Notes under the pieces: model-generated | Seen by the model: only the letters and a program-made list of their open reading frames with translations | What the model was told of the DNA's origin: nothing | Database searches by the model: none | NCBI GenBank assembly: GCA_028751875.1 | Contig: CM054155.1 | Span: forward strand, 54,899,492-54,963,491 | Reading direction: 5' to 3' | DNA from: Rapana venosa | Lineage: Eukaryota > Mollusca > Gastropoda > Neogastropoda > Muricidae | DNA length: 64,000 nt | Made by a program: the position numbers and the translations under genes | Shown: positions 37,727 through 47,290 of the stretch, one piece after another | Position numbering within the stretch: position 1 is the first letter of the stretch | Layout: each line of letters opens with the position of its first letter

Positions 37727-37768
37727 CCTGCGAGTGTGTGTGTGTGTGTTTGTGCACGCGCGTGTATG

Positions 37769-37803
<35 letters not shown>
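37727..37803. repeat. (GT)n microsatellite in the intron
   Basis: GT tract between the eight-cysteine exon and the next candidate exon. Confidence 0.9.
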
Positions 37804-37807
<4 letters not shown>

Positions 37808-37850
37808 AGCGCGTGTGTGTATGTAAATTCGTTTAATATCTCTTCACAAG

Positions 37851-37918
37851 TTGTGATAGTAGACAAAGAAGAGGGAGCTCATAGTGTGTGGGAAAAGGAA
37901 CCTGATATTATCTATAAG
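37851..37918 (+). CDS. Short linker exon, donor shared with a SINE
   Basis: Acceptor TCTCTTCACAAG (ending 37850) is followed by 68 bp. In the phase-1 frame left by the preceding exon this reads VVIVDKEEGAHSVWEKE and then PDIIYK. A good donor AAG|GTAAAG follows at 37919. The last bases and the donor come from the SINE inserted here (TSD at 37908-37916). Without the SINE the frame would read on through ACA CGC to a TGA stop. The exon is therefore either a SINE-modified splice site or an original C-terminal exon disrupted by the insertion. Charged, probably linker sequence; no domain recognised. Confidence 0.45.
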
Positions 37919-38198
37919 GTAAAGGTAAAGGAGTCCCATAACCTATAAGGTAGGGGAACGAGGCGTCAGAGACCTCACTTCTCTAGGGCCAGCATATTGA
38001 GGGCGGCGCCCATCTCCTCTCCCTCCCTGCTTTACCTTCCCTGACCGTAAAGAGGGCAGGTACCGATTTACAGCTGAGGGAACTGTACTGAAGCCAAGGC
38101 GTGCAAACGGTCACCCATCCAACTTGTAACCACGCTCGACGCTGCTTAACTTGGCTGTGGGAAAGCGAGTGCTCCGACCACTGAGCTATCCCGTCCCT
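37917..38198 (-). mobile_element. SINE family S1 (tRNA-5S chimera), independent insertion with perfect TSD
   Basis: A 282-bp element flanked by identical 9-bp target-site duplications, TTATCTATA, at 37908-37916 and 38199-38207. On the minus strand it starts GGGACGGGATAGCTCAGTGG (tRNA-like, box A). It then gives AAGTTAAGCAGCGTCGAGC and GTTGGATGGGTGACCG, which match the internal control region of 5S rRNA (boxes A and C). A body of about 150 bp follows, and the tail is two to three TTTACC units. This is the cleanest copy of the family in the window. Insertion is antisense to the proposed host gene. Confidence 0.85.
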
Positions 38199-38462
38199 TT
38201 ATCTATACACGCTGATTAAAGAAAAGGAATGCATTGGTTAAGTACTGAGCTACAATGGACAGGGAATTAAATGCATTTCTGAACTCTACCTAACAAAACT
38301 ACTGACAACAATGAAAAAAGATAAAAAATATTTTACTACTAAACCATATTCAAAAGTGAGGAAAAAATACCTAAAGGCAATCTGAAAAAAATTTTGAGAT
38401 CTAAACAAATTCAAACATACACCCGTTTCAAACAATACTTAATGATCAAAAAGAAATTATAG

Positions 38463-38598
38463 GCACTGTATTAGAGCATCTTTAAAAGTCAAAGTAATCA
38501 TTACAATCCACGAAGAGGACTCTGCAACAGCCGTCTTTAAAAAGTCAGTAAGTGAGGGACTGCAAAAAATTCCTTTGGAGAAGATACCGTCAGACCAG
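38463..38598 (+). CDS. Candidate further exon of the cysteine-rich gene
   Basis: An open stretch ends at a strong donor, CAG|GTATGTGAC, at 38599. It reads ASLKVKVIITIHEEDSA, then VFKKSVSEGLQKIPLEKIP, the only open frame of the three. An AG at 38461-38462 can serve as acceptor. The frame ends in phase 0, which does not join directly to a phase-1 domain exon, so another exon would be required or the model is wrong. Lysine/glutamate-rich with no recognisable domain. Confidence 0.3.
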
Positions 38599-38899
38599 GT
38601 ATGTGACTTGTCAGCTGTGACATGCTAATAATATTATAATAAGTATGGTCTATTTTTATAATTATGTTATTCCCGCATTATATGCAAAATGCATTTCCTG
38701 CATTTTTGTCTTGAAACAATTCAGTATCCACCACAAACCAAAGAAACATATTGCTTTATGCAGTAAATATCACGTTTTTTCTTGTTTCAACAAAAACCGT
38801 TTACTAAAAACAACGTTCCATGTGCATGTAGACAATCAAATCACCTTTCATCACACTGAAATAAGTTTTGTTGTGCTTTTAATATCAAAACACACACGT

Positions 38900-38976
38900 T
38901 CACGCGTACATGTAAAAATACACACACACACACCACACACACACACAAAACACACACACACACACACACACACTAC

Positions 38977-39012
<36 letters not shown>
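38900..39012. repeat. (AC)n microsatellite
   Basis: Interrupted AC tract; a second tract is at 39264-39332. The sequence between them (39040-39220) has a diverged relative at 28690-28870 and its duplicates, sharing CATTGTGTAT and GTGGAAAC. Confidence 0.9.
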
Positions 39013-39018
<6 letters not shown>

Positions 39019-39298
39019 TTTACTAAGGATGAGACTATAAACCGAGGTCCCGTGTGCGAACGCACGTAGAATATCTTGTGCACATATTAAAACGCGTTTC
39101 GCTATTCGGAAGAGTGGGCCATTGTGTATCGGTGGAAACGGATGACAAAATGTACAAAACTGCATATACATGGTGAGTGGATGTAAAAAGGCACATGAGT
39201 GCTTTATCTGTTATCCTCGAAATGAAAGAATAAAATCAATGAAAACAAATAAAACACGCGCATGCACACACACACACAACACACACACCACACACACA

Positions 39299-39329
<31 letters not shown>

Positions 39330-39893
39330 CCACAGTTTTGCAGAACAAAGCACGTTTGTTTACACATAAGAGCAGGCCCGTGGTACAGAGCAAAACATCT
39401 ACCGGTGCATGACAAACAAAGAGAAACCACACATCCTTAGAAAAAAGCAGAAACATCAAAAGCACTCTCAATCACCCCTCAGGCATCTGACTTCGCTCAT
39501 AAGAGAAGACTAGATGAAACCTACTTAGGCTCAGCCTTGCCTTGCTGCAGATATAACAGAATTAAATGGAACATCTGTAAAATGTACAACCTAACATGTA
39601 GAAACCATGCTTAAAGGATCTTCTTGTTTTCAAAGACAGCTATGGTGAAAAAGGTACCTGACCTCCACCAGTCTGCTTTACATAAACATCTGAAAACAAA
39701 AGATAGCATGATACTTATGGTGACATCATCAGATGGTATCATTTTTCAGAGAATATCTTAGATCAAATGATGCCAGAAGGGAGCAGGCATTGAAAAAAAC
39801 AGACGACAGAAAACGACCTCGAGGGGTCAGTATGCTTTAATTCAAAGGAAATAAAACCATTCACCTGAGGACGTAGAGATGTTGAAAGATCTT

Positions 39894-40047
39894 GAGGACG
39901 GGAAGAAACTGAGAAGATATGAAATGGATTTCTATGGAGATGCCAGCATGCCTTATGGCACTATGCTGGACTGTTACATGCCATGTTTTCCTAGAATCCA
40001 GACCTCTAGAGAAAGGTCTTCTGCCTGTCAACATTTGAGTTTTCCAG
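39894..40047 (+). pseudogene. Second eight-cysteine exon, 3' half only (block B')
   Basis: Homologous to 9223-9374 without a single indel. The frame reads DGKKLRRYEMDFYGDASMPY and then GTMLDC, CFPRIQTSRERSSACQHLSF, with donor GTAACT at 40048. Over 50 aligned codons I count ten amino-acid differences and five synonymous differences from the block B copy. The 5' half of the exon (PEPTVRIGEV...) is missing; sequence before 39894 is unrelated. An in-frame ATG at 39879 is fortuitous. It is either a truncated pseudo-exon or a casualty of the local assembly. Confidence 0.6.
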
Positions 40048-40224
40048 GTAACTCACATACAAACACACACATGCACAATTTATGGATAAATCAGCTTGCG
40101 ACCATGTTCAGACTTGTAATGTTTCAGGGAAAAAAATGTAACCGAATTTTTTGTAATCCACAAGTGTTTGACAATTTACGTAGGGGTTATCTAACACGAT
40201 TGTCATTCTTTTAACCACTTTCAG

Positions 40225-40277
40225 TTACTTTGCCTTTTGGAATATTTGGGTTCATAGAGATTATTTTGCTCAAATGA
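40225..40277 (+). CDS. Terminal exon of the cysteine-rich gene, copy 2
   Basis: Acceptor CCACTTTCAG (ending 40224). The phase-1 continuation reads VTLPFGIFGFIEIILLK and then TGA at 40275-40277. The acceptor and exon are conserved with 9555-9606, where a base is missing. The hydrophobic tail could be a membrane-associated C-terminus; it is short for a spanning helix. Confidence 0.45.
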
Positions 40278-41212
40278 AAGCTATCAGTAACTGTGAAATT
40301 GAATCTGAAATACCAATACAAAAATTGCTCCTCTATACTTTGATGCCATAAGTAATGTTTTAGGAAAAATAAAAATGATTCCAAAATACCATTACCCCAT
40401 GTTTGAATGAGACTTTGACGAGTGTTCTCATCCATTCAGAGTACTGTGCGTCTTTCATACACATGCCACTTAGAAAACAACACGATTTTGAAAAAAACAC
40501 CAAACAATTTACAAAAAGAAGATCAGCCTAAAATATGTTTTTAAATTGTTTGAAGTGACATAGAATCTGGATTATTTGTAAATTCCAGCATTCAGTAAGC
40601 GTTTTGAATTAGAAAGCGTTGTTTAAGTGGAAAGGGAGTGCAGTTCTTAAAAAAATATGAGCACACTTTCCCCCCCTCACAAAGTTAAAATGATATTGAA
40701 ACTAATGTTTAGTGAACATGATATGCATTTCTGAACCTAGTCTTAAGTTCAGAGGCCTTTTCTAACAATGCTTTATTGCTAAATGAAACTATCTTTTTTC
40801 ACCATCTAAAAAGTCAGTTATTTTGACAACACATTTTTTCATAAAATAATAAGAGTCCATTTCCCTTGGTGTCCAAAGTTTCTAGGTTCATTTTAAACGG
40901 TTGTATGATGTAATTCTGTCACTTGTTTGCTCATGATACTTCCAGCCTTACCACCTGTAATCAACTACAGGTTGTTAAAACATGGCAGGAAGGATTTGAC
41001 ACAACAAACACTTTGATTTTCTCACACTAAACGTAGTTAGAGAGGCATTTATGCAAACTTGTTGTTCAAGTATTCTTGCCTTATAAATCAAAACTATTTA
41101 TTATTTTATAAACTTAGGCAAGTACTCTATAATCAGCAATCTGTACTCATTGTAAGCGATAAGTAATGTAATTTATATATGAATTTAGATAGGCTTGATA
41201 TCTGCCCAGTTC

Positions 41213-42716
41213 TTGTCACTTGTCTTCTCACTTGTCAGTCCCATGTCCCAAAGGACGTAGGGGGGACATGAGAGAAGACGCCACAGAGATCTTTTTCCAT
41301 GCTTCACGATCCTGTGTGGCTCGTAGAAGGTGTTGCAGGGGTTGGGCGGTCCAGTCTTTGATGTTGTCAACCCATGATTTCTTTTGGCGGCCTCTTCTTC
41401 TCTTGCCTTCAATGGTTCCCTGCAAGATGGTTTTTGCTAAGGTGTTGTGTCTTGTGGTGTGACCAAACCACATCAGTTTTCTCCTCTTTATGGTGGAGAG
41501 CAGAGGTTCTTGGGGGCTTTTTGATTTCTTCTTTCATATAGTTGTTGGTTTTGTGTTCTTTGTGTGATATTTTGAGGAGTCTTCTGTGGCGCTTGTTCTC
41601 GAATGTTTGGATTCTCCTCTCTAGCTCTGCTGACAGGGTCCATGATTCACAGCCATATAGGAGGATAGATACCACGAGGGATTTGTAGAGGTGATATTTG
41701 GTGCAGAAGCTGATGTTGCTTCTGATGATCCTCTCGAGTCTGGCTAGAGCAGATGTTGCTGTTGCAATGCGAGCTTTCACTTCATTGTTTGATGTGCCAT
41801 CTTTTGTTAGGATGGAGCCTAAGTATTTGAATTGGCTCACCTCTTCCAGTATTTCTCCATTCATCTTTATTTCCGTGCTGTCATTACTAGCGCTGTTGAC
41901 CATGATCTTTAATTTTCTCTGTACTGACCTCCATGCCGTATGCACTCGCTCGATCTGATAGACTATCTGTGAGGTTTTGCAGTTCTTGTTTGCTGCCGCC
42001 CATGAGGTCAATGTCATCTGCAAATCTGAGGTTGCAAAGGGGTCTTCCACCAATGGAGATGGAAGTGTGGTCGTTTTGCAGTGTCTCTGTCATGATGTTT
42101 TTCGAGGAAGAGATTGAAAGTACAGGTGAGAGAAGGCAGCCCTGACGGACCGCAACCGTGGTCTTGAAGAACTCGCCATGTGATTGTTCATGAAAACTGC
42201 ACTTCTGGCGTTCTCGTACAGTGCCTTGATGACTTCAATGAGGCAGTTATCAATGTTGAAGTGCCTGAGTACTTGCCAGAGGCCGTCATGCCATACCCTG
42301 TCAAAGGCCTTTTTGAAGTCTATGAAATTGTGATACAAGTCTTTTTGGTTTTGGGGATGTTTCTCTATCAGAATTCTCAGATTGAAAATTTGTTCCATTT
42401 GTGCTGCGTTTTGGTCTAAAGCCGGCTTGTTCTTCTGCCAGGAGTTTTTCCGCTTGGTTTTTCAGTCTGTTGAGGACTACCCGCAGCATGATCTTGCTAG
42501 GAAGGCTTATGAGACTGATGGTTCTGTAGTTCTGGCATTGCTTGAGGTTTCCTTTCTATGGTAGGGGTATTACAAGAGACTGTGTCCATTCTTCTGGCCA
42601 TTCTTTGGTGTCGTGAATCTTCTGACAAAGTTCTGTGAATCACCTTGCTGTTTCATTCCCTCCATTTTTTATGAGTTCAGCTGGGATGTTATCGATTCCA
42701 GGGGACTTTCCCTTCT
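41213..42716 (-). mobile_element. RTE-like LINE 'C', 5' truncated, 12-bp TSD
   Basis: A 1504-bp minus-strand LINE flanked by identical TCTGCCCAGTTC at 41201-41212 and 42717-42728. The homologous site in block B (about 10493-10504) is empty, so the insertion postdates the duplication. It is 5' truncated at the reverse-transcriptase fingers (GKSPGIDNIPAELIK on the minus strand at about 42708-42664). It contains NYRTISLISLPSKIMLRVVL, AEEQAGFRPKRST, NFIDFKKAFDRVWHDGLWQV and the active-site motif LRFADDIDLMGGS (42030-41992). A long C-terminal frame (42053-41409) includes SQFKYLGSILTKDGT, then LLYGCESWTL. The tail at 41213-41240 has GACAAGT-like units. A few frameshifts remain, but this is the youngest LINE here. 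Confidence 0.85.
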
Positions 42717-42728
42717 TCTGCCCAGTTC

Positions 42729-44988
42729 ACCATGAATTAAAACTATTGGCTATTAAAGCCTCCGACTAGATACGCTTTTAACAGATGCACACTATAACTT
42801 TTCATAAAACATTAAAACTTTCACAAAACTGAATACTTTGTGACTAGAAAACGAAGGATATACACCACAGTTTGTATGCAAATACACATTATTAACCACA
42901 GATGTCCATGAGAGGAGATATTCATAATTAACCAGTGGTGCGAATGCACAGTTAACGCAGTTTCTCATCTGCTGCACTCAAGCAAGCTTCCTAAGCTGTT
43001 CATAGGATTGAAAGTATAATTATCTCTAATGATACAAATTTTAAACCAACTAACATCTTCCAATTTTAAATTTTTCCTTTTTAATGAAAACCCCAAATAA
43101 CCATAGATTTTAATTTTTTAAATGTCCTTTTGGTCAAAATTAATTTTCCATAATTCAAATTGTTTACAATGAGGAGCACATTAGGCATGTACTTTTGACT
43201 AACACGGCCCCACATTTCCCCTTTTTCGTCAACTACTATTAATATGAGCGTCCATTTTTTCAAAAAAAAAAATCCCATGTTCTTTCAACGCACAATTTTA
43301 TTTAGTAAAGATTTTTAAAGACCCGCCGCCATGGCGCAGTAAATGCCCCTTTATGGTGGTGCCTGTGTATGTTATTTCAGAACGGGCCCCACTGAACTCA
43401 CCAAAGTGCCCACAGCAGTGCGGGGCCCCTTTTGGCGGGGTGCTCCCGGCGGCCTGATAGTGTTTGGGTGGGCACCCTGTGGATTTTCCCCACCGGGGGA
43501 TGATGAAAAAAAAAATCTGGGTAGGCGGGGGCGGGATTGGGGACAGATTGAAATGAGGGGCGTGGAACAGCAGGCGGGGGGGGGACGTCACGAATATGAG
43601 GGCAAAAAAAAAAAAAAAAAAAAGATTTGTTTAAAAATTATAAAACTTTCTACATTAATTTTTGGGTTACATAATTAGGGTACCTTTACCTATATGAGCA
43701 ATAGACAAAAAAATTTTTTGATTTTAAACAAAAAAAAGAATGAAAATCAAATCAAATCAGTATTTCAGAAAACAAATCCATGAATAAGAGCAAACAATTG
43801 ACGAATAAAGTTGTTATTGATTTTCTTTTTCCTAATCAGACCAACCTCGCTTTCGGGGAGATAACTCGGGGGCCCCACTATTGAAAAAGACTAAAAATAT
43901 CGTTAAGACAAATTTTCATGTGACAACATTTAAAATTGACCTAAACAAGTAAAAAAATACAAAAAATTTAATAATTTTTTTCATCATGGGATTGGAAAAA
44001 AGCATATTTAGTAATATACTAAATATAAAAATAAAAATATATCAAGCAAATAATGACAGTTTACATAAGAACTGGAAAAACTAATAATTTTGACCGCACA
44101 GCTGGGATTTTGGGTTTTGCGGGGTTTTAAAAAATAAGGGGAAGTGCTGGGGGGTTCCCCTGGCTACAAAAGATGCATCATTTTGTTTTTTTTTTGATGA
44201 ATAACCCAACATTCTGTTTTTCTTGCGGAATAATTTTTAACATTCTTTTTTCTCTGTGTAGATTGACTCAACACAAAAGTTATCTGGTAGAAAATGACAT
44301 TCGGTTTATTATGTAAATAATGACACCACTTTAAAGGATGCGAATTTGAGGGGGTGTTGCCAAATTTCCTGACCAACCTGCAGGTGTCCGTTCTCCGGGC
44401 CCGGTTGCGCCGGGGGTATAAGATAGTAAGCGTAAGTACAAAACCCCCTCAAGGTTCAAAAGCAATGCACTTTTCCCCAGCAGCAGCATTTCGCATCCTC
44501 ATTGTCATTTATCACATGCAAAATTAAAAAAAAATTTCCTCTATTTTCGGGGTGGGCCCCCGTTTCTCGATCTCATGGTGGGCCTCGATTGGGGGGTTTG
44601 CCCAACACTTTTGTCCTTTGGGTGATTTGTGTCAAAGCTTTGGGGTGAAGGTTTGCGGGGACGGGTTGTTGGAGGGACGTTGTTTGGGGGTTGCTACTCG
44701 GGTGGGCAACTCACCCTCTGGCTCCGCGCTGAGCTAATTTTCGCTTAGAAGGGGTTTAGTAGGGGGTGTCCTGCGTTGTTAGCTCAAACGGCACCACAAA
44801 ACCCGCCCGGGGGACCCACACAGTGCAAGGGCCCCCTGGCTGGTGGCCCCACGGCGACCGAAGTGATGGCCCCTGTGGGGCCTCCGATCGAGGATGAGAC
44901 ATAAAAAAAATCTGGGTAGGTTGTGGCGGGGGGGGATTTTGGGTTTTAACGGGGTGGAAAAAGCGGATGGGGGACATCAAGATGAGGC

Positions 44989-45026
<38 letters not shown>

Positions 45027-45270
45027 CTTCTGGTTTATCTATTAGAAAGAAAATTTTGGGATTTTTTTGTGAGAATGATATAATTCTGGTTTTTTCCCGG
45101 TTTTAAAAAGATATTGCTGTTTTTTTCTTTTTAGAATAACAACATTCTGATTTCTGTTAGAATTCATTCTGGGATCTCTTTTAAGAAAAGTATCAATTTT
45201 TTTAAAAATACACTAGAAAAAATCATTTGCTTTTTTAACAGAAAATCCAGAAAAAATTTTTATTTTTCCG
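42729..45270. repeat. Block B', rearranged and low quality
   Basis: Homologous to about 10505-12900 but out of order. A SINE S2 start (43322) jumps to R1 sequence (43360-43600), then to 12.0-12.6-kb-type sequence, then back to S2/R1 (44326-44990), then to minisatellite remnants (45025-45170). A-runs at 43604-43623 and 44991-45024 mark the joins. No gene recognised. Confidence 0.6.
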
Positions 45271-45418
45271 AGCAAAAATATGGATCATAAGAAATTATGG
45301 AAACACAGTATACAAGAGTTGCTGCCACAGTATACATATGGCCCTACTCTTCCAAAGAAAGAAATGGTTTCGTAGGTTTTTAACGTGTAACACGATGTTA
45401 CGGCGTGGGTTCCATGTA

Positions 45419-45585
45419 TAGAGACCAATAGTTACTATTTCATCCTCATGACTTTTCAGAGAGTTAGAGTTGGTACTGATGTTAATTCTGGGTGAAAAAA
45501 AACAATCCTCAAAGGGTATTGATGGTGGTGGCTGAATCATGCCATCAGGTTGCGGTCAATGCTCTACCACCAGACAATTCCCTTC
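45419..45585 (-). mobile_element. SINE family S3, block D'
   Basis: On the minus strand, GTCTGGTGGTAGAGCATTGA, then CCGCAACCTGATGG. Equivalent to 28311-28490. Confidence 0.5.
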
Positions 45586-46206
45586 CCTTTTTTAGGGCTG
45601 TGGTAGTTTTTTATTTTTGCATCTAATGTCTAATGATATCAATTGTGTGATTTGCTGTATTATGGTATTTTCCTAAGGTAATTTCTACTCTTTTGTTTTT
45701 GTTTCAAGTTTGGCAACCACTTGGTACACAGTTTTGTAACTTTCTAGTAGTTACATTGCATGTGTAGCTTTATTCAGTACATCAGTGAGATTAAAAAGCC
45801 GCAGGACCTTGTGGGAACACCATGCAGAAACCATCAGTAGTCTGCACACGGTGAACCTGTTCTCCCCTTCACAGAGTTGGTCATTGTGTATGGGTGGAAC
45901 AGACTCACATTTACACAGCTTCATGCATCGAGAATAGGTGTAAAACGCGGCATCAAACGCTTTATTCTTACTTGCAACAGTTTAATATCATTTCATATTT
46001 GTAAAAAACAAGAGAATAATTCTGCTTAAAACGTCATCATTAATTTGAAAAACAACAAAACAGTTACAAATGTTTGCTGTAGAGGGGAACTTCTGGAATT
46101 CTGTTTCGTCTTCTTCTCAGATTTCTCGTACAACCAAAATGCTCTGTCCCAGTTGAGTGTTTTGTGTGGGATGTTCTTCATAGCAGCTTTCTTGACATTT
46201 AATTGC

Positions 46207-46275
46207 ATGAAGCAGTTTCAAGGTCAACTAGCAGGCTGCTATTTTGGGCTTTGTTTTAGGTGGCATTTGTCCCTG
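46207..46275 (+). pseudogene. Diverged signal-peptide exon, block D'
   Basis: Homologous to 29079-29133, with ATG at 46207 and donor GTGAGT at 46276. An 11-bp insertion and other changes alter the peptide to MKQFQGQLAGCYFGLCF plus a few residues, and the exon ends in phase 0, not phase 1. The hydrophobic core is lost, so it would not join productively to a phase-1 exon. Confidence 0.45.
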
Positions 46276-46734
46276 GTGAGTTCGGATTCTATAGTTTGTT
46301 TAAACTATTCAATAGTTTAGAACAATGCAGCTCTATTACTGAATTGAGACAAGCAGTGCGCTATGAGTTATCTTTTCTTCCCCTTTGTAGGGAAATGTTA
46401 CATGTGCTCACTGTAGAATCCCCAATGGGCTTAGATTCACGACACACATCACACGACACACCAACACACACACAGTCACCACACACTCACACACACACAC
46501 ACACACAGCACAGACACACACATATATTAGATATATTAGATATATATATAGATTACTAATATATTAGATATAGATTTAGATATTTTATTACTAATTATAA
46601 TAGGATGTGTTTCCTTTTTTTCATTTCTCAGTTTGTGTCACATGTTCCAGTCTCACGATGGCACCTACTATTCACAATGGTGAACAGCGGTTAACTGAGT
46701 TAACACAAAGGGCCTTGTTTATGTCTAGAAGGAC

Positions 46735-46890
46735 TCTCAGTGGAGTGGGCTTGGCTCGATTTAACTCCAAGGGTAAAGGCCCCTGAAAGTTGGTTTGTAG
46801 CTCAAATCTAGCGTCAATCCCAGGCCATCAAGATTGTGAGCTCTACGTTCTAGCTTCCAGGCTATCCCATCCATCCCCCATCCACCAACC
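46735..46890 (-). mobile_element. SINE S3-like element, block D'
   Basis: Equivalent of 29535-29700, with CTCAGTGGAGTGGGCTTGGC conserved. Confidence 0.4.
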
Positions 46891-47169
46891 GATTAAAACA
46901 TTGCTAGTGATGTGCTACATACAATCTTGTTAAAAATAAGCCAAGATCATTACAATAAAACCCTAAAGGGTGATGTCATCCCAATAAAAGGCTTCCTTGC
47001 CAATCTTGCCAAAGAGTAAAAAACCAATTAAAATTAATCCTAAATCCATTTTACATATCATAACTAAGTGGCTTACATCAGGACATCGTGATTATGCTAA
47101 AAGGAAAAACTCGGATAAGTCTACACAATAGACCTAAAATTGGAATGGGGAAATATATCACAGAGAGAA

Positions 47170-47290
47170 GATTTCTTAAAAAATTTGAAAAAATTGGAAA
47201 TTTGCCATGAATTACGAAGAATACGTGTGGGACATACTGGACTGGCCGAGTCCGCTTGGGTCGGATTCTGCGACGCGATACAACACAGAT
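47170..47290 (+). mobile_element. LINE A endonuclease start, block D'
   Basis: Equivalent of 29960-30090 (CCATGAATTACGAAGA, then TGGGACATACTGGACTGGCC), again ending at the ATG-type tail of LINE B. Confidence 0.65.
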
